Part shown: piece after piece, positions 16,817 to 26,202 of the stretch
How the letters are laid out: the number at the start of each line of letters is the position of its first letter
Position numbering within the stretch: the first letter of the stretch is position 1
Notes under the pieces: model-generated
Seen by the model: the letters and a program-made list of their open reading frames with translations, nothing else
Told to the model about the DNA's origin: nothing
Databases searched by the model: none
Assembly (NCBI GenBank): GCA_023245865.1
Contig: JAHFJN010000001.1
Location: 725,637-789,636 of the forward strand
Direction of reading: 5' to 3'
Length of the DNA: 64,000 nt
DNA from: Candidatus Peribacteria bacterium
Lineage (GTDB): Bacteria > Patescibacteriota > Gracilibacteria > Peribacterales > Peribacteraceae
Program-made: the position numbers and the translations under genes

Positions 16817-17742
16817 CGGTGCTGCAAAAACCACTGTACGGATTCACGAATTCCCTGTTCCAGAGAAATCGTCGCACGGAACCCAAATTCTTTTTCTGCT
16901 CGTGATACATCGAGACAACGTTTCGGTTGTCCGTTTGGGAGCGACGTGTCCCACACGATTGTTCCCTGAAACCCGGTTTCTCGCGCAATGAGGACTGCCA
17001 AATTCCTCACCGCAATCTCCTGTCCAGAACCGAGATTCACGGGTTCAGGACTGTCGTAATTCTCTGTCGCAAGAACGATACCCCGCGCAGCATCGTCGGC
17101 ATGCAAAAATTCACGGGTCGGCGAGCCATCGCCCCAGAGCGTGACAGATGACGCGCCTCTTTCGCGAGCCTCGATGAATTTACGAATCAGACCGGGGATC
17201 ACATGAGATGACTCGGGATCAAAATTATCGCCCGGCCCGTAGAGATTCACGAGCAAGAGATGGATCGCGTGAAACCCATACTGCTCCCGGTACGCATTGC
17301 CCTGCACGAGGAGCATCTTCTTCGCCATGCCATAGGGTGCGTTCACATGTTCCGGATAACCGCTCCAGAGATCTGCTTCACGAAAGGGCAACACAATGTG
17401 TTCGGGGTACGCACAAACTGTACCGATGCCGATGAATTTTTTGACACCCGCGCGCCACGCCTCATGAAGCGCATGGGTACCGATGAGAATGTTGTCGTAG
17501 AAAAATTCCGCAGGATGTTCCCGGGTGTCTTTGATGCCCCCTACCTTGCTGGCGCAGTGAATGACGATGTCCGGCCGAAGATCAGCGTACATCGCCTGCG
17601 CCGCGCGTTGGTCTCGTACATCGTACTCGCTGCTGCGAGGAGTTAAGAGCTCACGCACCCAGGGCAGCTGTTCGAGCCGCGCATGGACATGCGAGCCGAG
17701 AAGTCCTGATGCACCGGTGAGAAGAACGCGCGCCGATTCCAT
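16813..17742 (-). CDS. fcl: GDP-L-fucose synthase (3,5-epimerase/4-reductase)
   Basis: 309 residues from ATG 17742 (MESARVLL), preferred over a TTG four codons upstream. It turns GDP-4-keto-6-deoxymannose into GDP-L-fucose with NADPH. Visible marks are [20 protein letters not shown], the GTVCAYPE strand carrying the Ser/Cys region, [10 protein letters not shown] (Tyr-xxx-Lys) and [20 protein letters not shown], the last a strong fucose-synthase signature. It completes the pathway begun by gmd. A leftward glycosyltransferase gene lies 44 bp upstream. Confidence 0.93.
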   Translation of the reverse strand: MESARVLLTGASGLLGSHVHARLEQLPWVRELLTPRSSEYDVRDQRAAQAMYADLRPDIVIHCASKVGGIKDTREHPAEFFYDNILIGTHALHEAWRAGVKKFIGIGTVCAYPEHIVLPFREADLWSGYPEHVNAPYGMAKKMLLVQGNAYREQYGFHAIHLLLVNLYGPGDNFDPESSHVIPGLIRKFIEARERGASSVTLWGDGSPTREFLHADDAARGIVLATENYDSPEPVNLGSGQEIAVRNLAVLIARETGFQGTIVWDTSLPNGQPKRCLDVSRAEKEFGFRATISLEQGIRESVQWFLQHR

Positions 17743-17786
17743 GTGTCTATCCAATCACAAACGCGAAAGGAAAGGAAGGCAAGCCC

Positions 17787-19823
17787 TCACCGTCGACATA
17801 CATAGGAAAGAAAAAGAGGATTGAAGAGTATGGCACGTACTCGAAGGAACAGTGCCCCCCAGGGCGAATGTTGCTTGGCATATCGCGAGAGCGTCCAGAG
17901 ATAATCGGACACGCTGTCACGTATCTGCTGTCGGTCACGCAATGTCAAAGATCGAGAACACATGAACGCCCTCGCCAGACGACCGCAGAGAGACGCTGCA
18001 CCACTGATCTGTTGCCTCGACATATGTTGGGTTCCCTGGAGAGGAAGTCTCAGAGCTTCAATCACATGCACCGGAATCGCACACTGAAGAAGATCGGATG
18101 CTCGTTCCTGTATGACCGCAAGCACGGTCTGTTCCTGTTCGCTCTGATGGCTCGACGTAAAGTTACCCTGCCACACACGATAGCGTGCGAGCACCACAGG
18201 CAAATTCGCCAGATCGCAGATGCGGCTCAGGCGTTCCCAAAAATCATAATCCTCGGATGCCGTTTCGCGAAGCCAACCGACTTTCTCTCCAAGATCTCGC
18301 CGCACCATCACGGAACAGGCGGCAATGGGATTTCTGAAAAACATCGACCACGCAATGAACGCAGAGGAGGACGGATGCGTCAAGATCCCACGGAGCTTGC
18401 TTTCTTCATCGATCAGTTCCACCCAACTTCCGACGAGTCCTATACCGGGATGTTCTTGTAAATAATTCACTTCCGTCCAGAGTCGCTGCGGCAGACTTAC
18501 ATCATCGGCACCCATGAATGCAATGAACGGCGCTCGCGCAAGATGAAAGGCGGCATTGAAAGCCTCCACTTTTCCCCGATTCTTTGGAAAGCGATGGATG
18601 ACGATCCGAGCATCGCGGGCGGCGAATTCAGCGAGAATCGCAGGGGTGGTGTCGGTCGAGCCGTCATCCACAATGATGAATTCAAAATCTTGGAATGTTT
18701 GAGCAAGGATACTCTCGATGGTCTCACACAAGAATCGATCTCCGTTATAGACCGCCATCCCAACGCTCACAAGTGGGCGATCGACCGTGATCGTGATCTC
18801 CCGCGTCGTTCCCGTGGCAACTTTTCCCGCAAGCACATCCTCCGGGTCAGGAACCTCAAAACCCATCCGTTGGAACAGATCACAGAAACGATGGACATAG
18901 GTGTGCTCTCGCATCGTCCGCGCGTAACCCGCCTGCGCGATCGCGGCCCGTTCCTCTTCATGCGCAAGATAGTAACGAACCTGCTCGACAAGCTCCTTGG
19001 TGGAACGAAATACCGCAACATCGCGTCCTTTTTCATAATATTCGTGAAGCGCCGGCGCATCACCCGTCAGTAAAAACCCTCCGCATGCGGGAACCTCGAG
19101 CAGGCGTCCTTTGATCTGCTTTGGGAACGTGAGGTGGAACCACCCACGCCACCCGGGGCGGACAGAGGTATCGGAAAAGTTCAAATTGATGCGGCTCTGC
19201 CCAAAAACGCGAATCATTTCTTCTTGAGAAAGTCTGCCACCCTCCCAACCGCGGCCCCATGTCCGTATGTTGATCCCCGCTTCCTGCAAAGCCTTCACCG
19301 CTTCCCGTCGCTTACCATGAGGCTGCCCGACAAAGGTGACATCGTAGGCGGGAGGTTGAGAACTCCTATGATAGAGAAAGGGGTTACAAGCCCAACGCAC
19401 GTACGCAACATTCCTTGCCCCCAGTCGTTGATATTTGGCAACCATCGGAAGGTCCACCGTCAGAATCCAATCAAAGCAGCGTACCCACTTTCGGGAAAAA
19501 TTCTTGAAGCGAAACACGTCATCGCAGAACCAGTTGCATGTCACCGTATCCGTTTCCTCCGTGATGTGTCGCATGACATCTTTATCAATTTCATTTTTAT
19601 AGAGGACGCAGAAAAGAATATCGGGCTTCTCTTCATCGACCACTTCGCGCAGCATTTGATTCATACGCGCGCGCCCGTGCTGCTTCAGGAGTGTTGCAAA
19701 ATCGAAGTAGAGCACCTCAGAGCCCATTCGCAGAAACGTATCGTAGAAATTAAAATGCTCGTTACTGAGTCCCTGCAGAGGAACTCCGTAATCATGCTTC
19801 ATGACAACGTAGAGGATTTTCAT
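17787..19823 (-). CDS. Two-domain glycosyltransferase: CgeB-like N-terminus fused to GT2
   Basis: 678 residues. The first 330 or so resemble CgeB-type GT-B proteins (CNWFCDDVFRFKNF, DVTFVGQPHGKRREA, GRLLEVPACGGFLLTGD, then a C-terminal strand-helix series). From about 350, RPLVSVGMAVYNGDRFL starts a canonical GT2 domain with IIVDDGSTDTT, NRGKVEAFN and the metal site FMGADD. The last 100 residues are helical and unassigned. Two catalytic domains would let one protein add two successive sugars; this is inference. Its start overlaps the ABC exporter stop in ATGA (19820-19823), so both are coupled. Confidence 0.8.
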   Translation of the reverse strand: MKILYVVMKHDYGVPLQGLSNEHFNFYDTFLRMGSEVLYFDFATLLKQHGRARMNQMLREVVDEEKPDILFCVLYKNEIDKDVMRHITEETDTVTCNWFCDDVFRFKNFSRKWVRCFDWILTVDLPMVAKYQRLGARNVAYVRWACNPFLYHRSSQPPAYDVTFVGQPHGKRREAVKALQEAGINIRTWGRGWEGGRLSQEEMIRVFGQSRINLNFSDTSVRPGWRGWFHLTFPKQIKGRLLEVPACGGFLLTGDAPALHEYYEKGRDVAVFRSTKELVEQVRYYLAHEEERAAIAQAGYARTMREHTYVHRFCDLFQRMGFEVPDPEDVLAGKVATGTTREITITVDRPLVSVGMAVYNGDRFLCETIESILAQTFQDFEFIIVDDGSTDTTPAILAEFAARDARIVIHRFPKNRGKVEAFNAAFHLARAPFIAFMGADDVSLPQRLWTEVNYLQEHPGIGLVGSWVELIDEESKLRGILTHPSSSAFIAWSMFFRNPIAACSVMVRRDLGEKVGWLRETASEDYDFWERLSRICDLANLPVVLARYRVWQGNFTSSHQSEQEQTVLAVIQERASDLLQCAIPVHVIEALRLPLQGTQHMSRQQISGAASLCGRLARAFMCSRSLTLRDRQQIRDSVSDYLWTLSRYAKQHSPWGALFLRVRAILFNPLFLSYVCRR

Positions 19824-21628
19824 GAGAATCTTTGCGCTTCCCAGAGCGCATGGAAGGCTCCTTTTTTCGCGAGTAATTCTTCGAGCGTCCCTTGTTCGAC
19901 GGATCTACCCTCTTCGATCACGACGATCCGATCCGCATGTTTGATAGTGGAGAGCCGGTGCGCGATCACGATCGCGGTCTTGCCCTTAATGACGCGGTCG
20001 ATCGCAGTCTGAATGAGCGCCTCCGTCTGGCTATCGAGCGAGCTCGTCGCCTCGTCGAGGACCAGAATGTCCGCACCTTTGAGCAGTGCTCTCGCGATCG
20101 ACACACGCTGCTTTTCACCTCCCGAAAGCTGCACGCCGCGATCACCGATGAGCGTATCAAGTCCCTGCGGAAGTTTTGCAATGAAATCGGCGAGTGACGC
20201 CTCCTCGACCGCAGCGTTGATCAGAGCATCGGATGCCTCGGGGACGCCGTAGGCGATGTTACTGCGGATGGTATCGTTGAAGAGAAGCGTGTCTTGGCTG
20301 ACGAGCGCCAAATGCGACCGCAGCGACCCCAGCTCAAAATCGCGAATATCGGTGCTGTCGATAAAGAGCATCCCGGGAGCACAATCGTAGTAGCGCATCA
20401 GAACATTCACGAGTGTTGTTTTCCCCGCACCCGTCGGTCCGACGATCGCGGTAAGGCTGCCCTTCGGGATCGTAAGATGGACGTCCGAGAGCGCAGTGCG
20501 CCCATCGGGATAGCTGAATTGAAAGTGACGAAACTCGATCGCATTTTGTAGACCTACGAAGGGACGCACGCCCGAGGGGACGATGTATTTGTCGGTATCC
20601 TCGAAGATATCCAGAATCTCGCCGATCGGCCCCGAGGCGGTCGCTACCTGCGACCTCCACATCGTGAGCGTGCTGAATTTCACGGCCGAGTTGAGCACAA
20701 GGTAGAAGTAGACGACGAGCGACGATATGCCGAGAGACTCCGCGCCGAGCACAAAGAGAATGACGGCGAATAAACAGAGCATCGCGACGAGTGTCTCGAG
20801 TTCATTGATCGGATTCACGAGATGATTGAACCTGCTCGCATGAAACCAGTGTCGCGAGAGCTCGTTACTCACGGTCGTGAAACGATCCTTCTCACGCTGC
20901 TCAGTCCCGTAGGCAAGCACGAGCGGGATCGCCGAGAGCACTTCCATGATCTTTTTCTGGAGTGACTTGGAGGACTGCGCGATTCGTCCTGAGATACTGC
21001 GAATGCGCGCGATGATGCGCGCGACCGACACGTGTAACAGTACGAAGAGTGGCAACGCAAAGAGCGTGAGCTTCCACGAGATTGTGCACATGATGATCAA
21101 GTACATCGTCAGCGAAAAGATCTGGTTGATGATCCGGTCGAGCCCGATGAACGGGTTCATACTGAGCTCGGTGAAGGTCGTGAGCACGGTGCTGTGATGC
21201 CCGACGGTGGACCGATCGAAGAAGAGTTTTCCAAACTGGAGATACCGCTCGAAGAGTCGTTTACGCAGATGATGGGCGGTGCGGTACGCGACATAGGACA
21301 TGCTGACGATCGAGATGTACCGGAAGAGATTCTTCAGCAGTACCGCTGCGACGAAGAGCCCGAGCGTGAGCCAGAGAAGTGCTTGGGGCGTTTCTGACCA
21401 CGCCTCCGGGAGACGTGCAAGGAGAACATCCGCATGCGGCAGCGTTTTTAATGCCGTAAAATCGTGAACAAATACCGCGCGCACGAGCGGCAGCAGCAGG
21501 ACAACACTCAAGCCTTCGAAGGTCGCCGCCACAATCGAGAGCATTCCCGGCGCAATGAAGTACGCGGGCTTCATCCCCGCGCGCTTCACGAGGAGGCGCA
21601 GTTTCGAGACGGAGGAGGCATTGTCCAT
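19820..21628 (-). CDS. ABC transporter, fused membrane and ATPase domains (MsbA/PglK-like exporter)
   Basis: 602 residues: six membrane helices in the first 330, then an ATPase with Walker A GPTGAGKTT, signature LSGGEKQR, Walker B ILVLDEATSS and the switch His in IVIAHRLSTI. Such half-transporters dimerise and flip lipid A or lipid-linked oligosaccharides. In this cluster, with no Wzx-type flippase seen in the window, it is the best candidate for moving lipid-linked glycan (inference). The start ATG 21628 lies 6 nt after TATACT on its strand; the CgeB-GT2 gene follows by a 4-nt overlap. Confidence 0.88.
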   Translation of the reverse strand: MDNASSVSKLRLLVKRAGMKPAYFIAPGMLSIVAATFEGLSVVLLLPLVRAVFVHDFTALKTLPHADVLLARLPEAWSETPQALLWLTLGLFVAAVLLKNLFRYISIVSMSYVAYRTAHHLRKRLFERYLQFGKLFFDRSTVGHHSTVLTTFTELSMNPFIGLDRIINQIFSLTMYLIIMCTISWKLTLFALPLFVLLHVSVARIIARIRSISGRIAQSSKSLQKKIMEVLSAIPLVLAYGTEQREKDRFTTVSNELSRHWFHASRFNHLVNPINELETLVAMLCLFAVILFVLGAESLGISSLVVYFYLVLNSAVKFSTLTMWRSQVATASGPIGEILDIFEDTDKYIVPSGVRPFVGLQNAIEFRHFQFSYPDGRTALSDVHLTIPKGSLTAIVGPTGAGKTTLVNVLMRYYDCAPGMLFIDSTDIRDFELGSLRSHLALVSQDTLLFNDTIRSNIAYGVPEASDALINAAVEEASLADFIAKLPQGLDTLIGDRGVQLSGGEKQRVSIARALLKGADILVLDEATSSLDSQTEALIQTAIDRVIKGKTAIVIAHRLSTIKHADRIVVIEEGRSVEQGTLEELLAKKGAFHALWEAQRFS

Positions 21629-21634
21629 AGGGGG

Positions 21635-21640
21635 AGTATA
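21635..21640 (-). promoter_or_regulatory. -10 TATACT, 6 nt from the ABC transporter start
   Basis: TATACT on the minus strand (5 of 6) ends 6 nt before ATG 21628, implying a leaderless mRNA. Confidence 0.6.
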
Positions 21641-21645
21641 CGTGA

Positions 21646-21651
21646 TAGACT
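21646..21651 (+). promoter_or_regulatory. -10-like TAGACT, 6 nt from the start codon
   Basis: TAGACT (4 of 6) ends 6 nt before ATG 21658. Only 5 bp separates it from the opposing -10, so the two divergent promoters must compete or overlap. Confidence 0.45.
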
Positions 21652-21657
21652 GGGCAT

Positions 21658-23214
21658 ATGCGATACGTTCTCCTCGTTGCCGCGGTCATACTCGGCGCGA
21701 AAATTGCCTTCCTGCTCCTAAGCCCGGTGCTCGGACTCGCCACGACCACGTGGATCATCGACGACGCATTCATCGAGATGGCAGTCGCTCGCAATATCGC
21801 CATGGGTCACGGATTCACGTACGACTTTGTGCACGCGACGACCGGTTCACCCTTCCTCTGGACGTACCTCCTCGCGATCAACTTCGCACTCTTCAGTAAA
21901 GCGCTCGCGATCAAGGCATCATTGATTCTTTCCAGTGTCTTTGCGGCCGCTTCGACGATCGTCGTCTTTGTCATCGCAAAACAAGTAACGAACAACCGGG
22001 GAGCCGCATGGATCGCCTTCCTGCTCGCGACCTTCACGGGAAATGCCTTCTTCGAGGCGATGAACGGCATGGACACCGCGATCTTCACGTTCTTCGTGCT
22101 CATGAGCGTAGGAGCGACTCTGGGTATCGGTATTCCCAAACGCGCTTCTCCTTTCGTGCGCGGTCTGCTCATCGGACTTTGGACGGGGCTCTCGATGACG
22201 GTGCGCGGCGACGGCATCTTCATCGGCTTTGCAATCGGCTGCATGCTCCTCTGGCAGTGGCTTCGCGCTCAAGACAAGCGAGACGCCGCGCGCGTTCTTG
22301 CAGGATTTGCACTGCTTTCGGTCCTGGGCTTTGGCGTGCTCACGATGTGGCAGCTTGTGCGCACGGGCTCGCCGATGCTTGCCAATCAAGTCGGGCGCCG
22401 CGAGCTTGCGCTCGCGCTCCATAATTTTTCATTCGATCATTTCTCGCTCCTGAAATACCTCAAGATCGTCGGATGGAACGTGTTTCAGTTGGAGCATTTG
22501 ATGAGTGTCGCCGCGGGATCGTCGCTTCTCTGCATCATCGCTCTCTGTTACGCCTTCACGAAAAAAGAAACTCGAAGCTTGAGCATCATCACCCTGCTCT
22601 ATACTGCGACTTTTTTTGCAACCCTCGTCGCCTACCAGTGGTACTTCCCCGACTTCCACGGACTGCGCTACGTCAATCCAGCGGTGCACCTCTTTAGCAT
22701 TCTCATCGCGGCGCTTCTCACGCATCTCTTTACCGACCGCAGCCGCAAAGTAATACTCACGTTTATCACTGCCGCAATCATCATCCTCTCTCAGTACCGC
22801 TTCTACGATCTTGCGGTCCATATGCCGTGGGCAAAAAGCATGAGCATGATTGCGCGACCAAGCGCAACGCAAATCGATGCCTGGCAAAAACCCGTTGAAT
22901 GGGTGAAAGCTCATCTGCCCAAGGCCAGCATTCTCGGTGTGCGCGATCACGGGCGAATCGCACTTTTTTCAGAATTACCCATCCAAGATCTCGCCGGCAA
23001 CATCGACCCGAACGTTCCGAAGATGATCAAGAAGCCAAATGGCGGCACGTTGCTCCGTGAATATTTTAAAACGCGCCACGTGACGCATCTGTTTTTGATT
23101 CCGCCGACCGTACGCAATGACTTCATCTATCAAGTGATTTATAAAGCGTTCACATTGAAAAAAATTCCGGAGGCGTCGACGGATACTGCGGTGTTGTATC
23201 AGATTGTGTGGTGA
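21658..23214 (+). CDS. Polytopic GT-C glycosyltransferase
   Basis: 518 residues with about eleven membrane segments. The first external loop reads WIIDDAFIEMAVARNI, then GHGFTYDF, which fits the Asp-Asp GT-C motif of bacterial PMT-like enzymes. The final 130 residues form a soluble domain containing GVRDHGRIALFS. It should use a polyprenyl-linked sugar outside the membrane. The ATG lies 6 nt after a TAGACT hexamer, and the asnB-like gene begins 1 nt after its stop, so the two are co-transcribed. Confidence 0.78.
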   Translation: MRYVLLVAAVILGAKIAFLLLSPVLGLATTTWIIDDAFIEMAVARNIAMGHGFTYDFVHATTGSPFLWTYLLAINFALFSKALAIKASLILSSVFAAASTIVVFVIAKQVTNNRGAAWIAFLLATFTGNAFFEAMNGMDTAIFTFFVLMSVGATLGIGIPKRASPFVRGLLIGLWTGLSMTVRGDGIFIGFAIGCMLLWQWLRAQDKRDAARVLAGFALLSVLGFGVLTMWQLVRTGSPMLANQVGRRELALALHNFSFDHFSLLKYLKIVGWNVFQLEHLMSVAAGSSLLCIIALCYAFTKKETRSLSIITLLYTATFFATLVAYQWYFPDFHGLRYVNPAVHLFSILIAALLTHLFTDRSRKVILTFITAAIIILSQYRFYDLAVHMPWAKSMSMIARPSATQIDAWQKPVEWVKAHLPKASILGVRDHGRIALFSELPIQDLAGNIDPNVPKMIKKPNGGTLLREYFKTRHVTHLFLIPPTVRNDFIYQVIYKAFTLKKIPEASTDTAVLYQIVW

Positions 23215-23215
23215 T

Positions 23216-25048
23216 ATGTGCGGCATTGCAGCATTCAGCGGCGAAGATCGGGGGAAAATCGAACGGATGACGCACGCACTCGTGCATCGCGGCCCTGATG
23301 GCAATGCTGTTTTTGTGGGGGGCGGCATCTCGCTCGGGCACGCGCGCCTCGCGATTTTGGATCCGACACCTGCCGGCGACCAACCGATGTGGAACGAAGA
23401 CCATACGGTCGTGATCGTCTACAACGGCGAGATCTTTAACTTTAAAGAACTGCGCGAACGGTACCGATTACAGTGCCGCACCGGCACGGACACGGAGGTG
23501 CTTCTGAAACTCTACGAAGCGGAAGGGACGCGCTTTGTAAGCAAGCTTCTTGGGATGTTCGCCTTCGCGCTCTACGACACGCGCACAAAAACGTGGTTGC
23601 TCGCACGCGATAGCAGCGGCATCAAGCCGCTCTTCCTCAGTTACCCAAACGGGCAATTGCACTGCGCCTCGGAGATGCGTGCGCTCATGCAAGCACTCCC
23701 GAAAAAACCCGCTCTCAACATGCGTAGCGTAAGTCAGTACCTGCGCCTGCAGTATGTCCCTGGACCACAAACACTCTGCGAAGGGATCGAATCGCTCCCG
23801 CCCGGAACCCTGCTCACATGGCGTGACGGTCAGGAACATCGGCAATCGTTTGCCCCAAGCGTGCCCGCGGCGGCATATGCATCACCGGAAAAATTTCGTG
23901 AAAGTTTCCCCGCGCTCATGGACACAGTTGTGCGTGATCACCTTGTTTCCGACAAACCGGTAGGAATTTTCTTAAGCGGCGGGATGGACAGCTCGATCGT
24001 GCTGCATCATATGTCCAAGCACGCAAAAAAACCCTTGAAAACATTCACGGTCCGCTTCGAAGCATCAGAAGCGGAAGGCGCGGCGCGCTTCAATACCGAC
24101 GCCGACCTTGCGAAACTCACCGCCGGACACTACGGCACGGAGCACCGCGAACTCTTTCTCACGGCGGAGCTCTATAGAGAACACTACAAAGAGGTGGCGC
24201 GCGCACTCGATCAGCCGAACGCCGACAGCGTGTCGGTTGCGCAATTTCTGCTCGCGCGCGAGGCGAAAAAACATGTCGACGTTGTTCTCAATGGCAGCGG
24301 CGGCGACGAGCTCTTCGGCGGCTACCCGCGCTATCGCATCGCACGGATTCTCCAAGCAATGCACCTGATTCCGGGTGTTGCCCGCGGCGCTCTCGCTCGG
24401 CTCGCCGGGCAGCCAAGTGACGTGCTGCGGATGAGTCCGGGGCCGCTTCTTGCCGAGCGCCTGCTCGCGCGTCCGATTGAAGAAATTCGCGCAGTTGCAA
24501 AAAGCAATTGGTTCGATCCATTGGCAACGACGATGCTCTTCACGGAGCGCTTCGCTTCCGTGTGTCATGGTGAGCTCGTCGAACCACATGACGCCGTCCG
24601 CTCCTTCATGGAATTCGATCGCCACCTCTGGCTCGTTGATGAATCGCTGCGACTCACGGACGCAACGACAATGGGCTCGGGTCTTGAGTGCCGCGTCCCC
24701 TTCCTTGATCCGCGGATCATCGCAGCATCGCACGCAACAAAAAGTGAATGGCACGTGACGCTGCGTCGCACAAAAGCCCTGCTCAAAGAAACATATAAAG
24801 GAATCCTGCCCGACCACCTCTTCTCACTCGCGAAAGCAAGTTTCTACCCACCGCTTGCGAAGTGGATCCGGCGCGAGTGCGCGCCGCTCGTCGAAGACAT
24901 GCTTGAAAGTGCACGCATGCAAGAACTCTTCGATACCAGGAAACTGCGTGATCTCTTTGAAGCCCATAAGCAGGGCGAATACCACCTTCATATCTTGAGC
25001 AGCCTGATCCAACTGAACGCATGGCTTGAGACGGTGTATGACGCATGA
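23216..25048 (+). CDS. asnB: Glutamine-dependent asparagine-synthase-like amidotransferase
   Basis: 610 residues from ATG 23216, which places the nucleophile Cys at position 2 (MCGIAAFSG). Upstream in-frame starts would bury this Cys and are rejected. The N-terminal glutaminase half shows HRGPDG and YNGEIFN; the synthetase half has the PP-loop LSGGMDSS near 253-260 and a substrate motif GSGGDELFGGY. In glycan clusters such enzymes can amidate uronic acids or modify the glycan instead of making free asparagine, which would suit the predicted uronic-acid pathway (inference). A family A REP at 24564 is read in frame as about residues 450-459. Confidence 0.85.
   Translation: MCGIAAFSGEDRGKIERMTHALVHRGPDGNAVFVGGGISLGHARLAILDPTPAGDQPMWNEDHTVVIVYNGEIFNFKELRERYRLQCRTGTDTEVLLKLYEAEGTRFVSKLLGMFAFALYDTRTKTWLLARDSSGIKPLFLSYPNGQLHCASEMRALMQALPKKPALNMRSVSQYLRLQYVPGPQTLCEGIESLPPGTLLTWRDGQEHRQSFAPSVPAAAYASPEKFRESFPALMDTVVRDHLVSDKPVGIFLSGGMDSSIVLHHMSKHAKKPLKTFTVRFEASEAEGAARFNTDADLAKLTAGHYGTEHRELFLTAELYREHYKEVARALDQPNADSVSVAQFLLAREAKKHVDVVLNGSGGDELFGGYPRYRIARILQAMHLIPGVARGALARLAGQPSDVLRMSPGPLLAERLLARPIEEIRAVAKSNWFDPLATTMLFTERFASVCHGELVEPHDAVRSFMEFDRHLWLVDESLRLTDATTMGSGLECRVPFLDPRIIAASHATKSEWHVTLRRTKALLKETYKGILPDHLFSLAKASFYPPLAKWIRRECAPLVEDMLESARMQELFDTRKLRDLFEAHKQGEYHLHILSSLIQLNAWLETVYDA
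24564..24592 (+). repeat. REP-like hairpin, family A (GGT/ACC variant), in frame within asnB
   Basis: GTCAT-GGT-GAG and GTCGA-ACC-ACATGAC: the variable arm is GGT/ACC instead of CCT/AGG. It is read as CHGELVEPHD within the synthetase half. Confidence 0.8.
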
Positions 25049-25050
25049 GG

Positions 25051-25056
25051 TATACT
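25051..25056 (+). promoter_or_regulatory. -10 TATACT, 6 nt from the start codon
   Basis: TATACT ends 6 nt before ATG 25063 and begins just after the asnB stop. A TTGAGA at 25026-25031 could serve as -35 (19-bp spacing). It supports ATG 25063 over the frame start at 25045. Confidence 0.55.
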
Positions 25057-25062
25057 TGGGTC

Positions 25063-26202
25063 ATGCACATTCTCTTTATCACCGAGAGCATAGAGCCTCG
25101 TAGCGGCTGGGGAACCTACAGCCTGAACACTATTGAGGAAATGTCGCGGAGACATCATAAGATTACGCTACTGACGCATGCACGCGCACCATTACCGGGT
25201 CTGCCCGGCGCGCTCAAAATGCTCTCTTCGCCGTTTGCGATACTGCGAGCCGCATGGACAATTTCCCTGACCATTCGTGCAGATCGGCCCGACATCATCC
25301 ACTTCCTCGTAGAACCCTACGCGCTTGCGATGCCACTCGTAGGGTGGATGTGTAAAACTCCACCCTGGGTGATGAACCTCCACGGCACATACAGCGTCCT
25401 GCCATTCCTTCAATGGAAAACGCGGTGGCTTGCTGCTCATGCATGGCGGCAGTGCGGCGGATTTTTGATCTGCAGTCAGTTCACACGCTCGCGCGCACTT
25501 GCAGCCGCACAAAAAACAGATCTAAAGGCGGCAGAACGAATCGAAAACGTCGGGCGGATGTTTCGGCTGGGGATTGCACAAAATAACGTCATGGTGAGAA
25601 ATGTCATCCTGAGCACGGTCGAAGGACGCACAAACCACACCATCCTCTTCGTCGGCGGCGTGAAGCCGCGCAAGGGCGTGCAGGAAATTCTCGATGCATG
25701 TGTGCAGTATCGCGAGCAGACACACACGCCCTTTCACCTTCACATTGTCGGCACGTTTGATCCCGAGGAACCGTACGTTCAGAAACTCTTCGCGTTCGTC
25801 GAAACATACGGACTCGCGGCAGAAGTCACCTTCCACGGAAAACTCTCCGCAGAGAAACTTGATGCGCTCTGGAGGCAAACCGATCTCTTCATGATGCTCA
25901 GTCGCGACGCTGACGCGCACTTCGAGGGCTTCGGTTTAGTGTTTTTGGAGGCAGCCGCTCGCGGTGTTCCCGTCATCGGTTCTCTGCACTCAGGATGTGC
26001 GGAAGCGATTGAGGAAGGCAAATCCGGCTACGCAGTGGAAGCCACAAATCCAGCCGCGGTTGCAGCGCGAATGCGAAATGTGTTGATGGAAAAACAAATC
26101 CGATCAGAAGACTGCCGCACGTGGGCAGCCAAGCACAGCCTCGCAGAGCAAGGCGAGGCGCAGGAGGAATGTTACAGGGCAGCGATCAGTCGAGAGTCGT
26201 GA
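25063..26202 (+). CDS. GT4-family glycosyltransferase
   Basis: 379 residues with a GT-B layout: an N-terminal Rossmann domain (HILFITESIEP, IHFLVEPYALA) and a C-terminal domain starting at ILFVGGVKPRKGVQEIL, with the donor-binding E-x7-E motif in EGFGLVFLEAAARG. The start ATG 25063 is chosen from the -10 spacing. A nested pair of REP elements (25588-25638) encodes about 17 residues exactly in the linker between the two domains, in frame, a site where extra sequence is tolerated. It overlaps the convergent SDR gene by 17 bp at its 3' end. Sugar unknown. Confidence 0.82.
   Translation: MHILFITESIEPRSGWGTYSLNTIEEMSRRHHKITLLTHARAPLPGLPGALKMLSSPFAILRAAWTISLTIRADRPDIIHFLVEPYALAMPLVGWMCKTPPWVMNLHGTYSVLPFLQWKTRWLAAHAWRQCGGFLICSQFTRSRALAAAQKTDLKAAERIENVGRMFRLGIAQNNVMVRNVILSTVEGRTNHTILFVGGVKPRKGVQEILDACVQYREQTHTPFHLHIVGTFDPEEPYVQKLFAFVETYGLAAEVTFHGKLSAEKLDALWRQTDLFMMLSRDADAHFEGFGLVFLEAAARGVPVIGSLHSGCAEAIEEGKSGYAVEATNPAAVAARMRNVLMEKQIRSEDCRTWAAKHSLAEQGEAQEECYRAAISRES
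25588..25638 (+). repeat. Nested pair of family A REP elements
   Basis: An outer half GTCAT-GGT-GAG (25588-25598) and its partner AA-ACC-AC (about 25632-25638) enclose a complete inner element GTCAT-CCT-GAG...GTCGA-AGG-ACGC (25603-25629). The arms pair within each element. The whole is translated in the GT4 interdomain linker. Confidence 0.7.
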
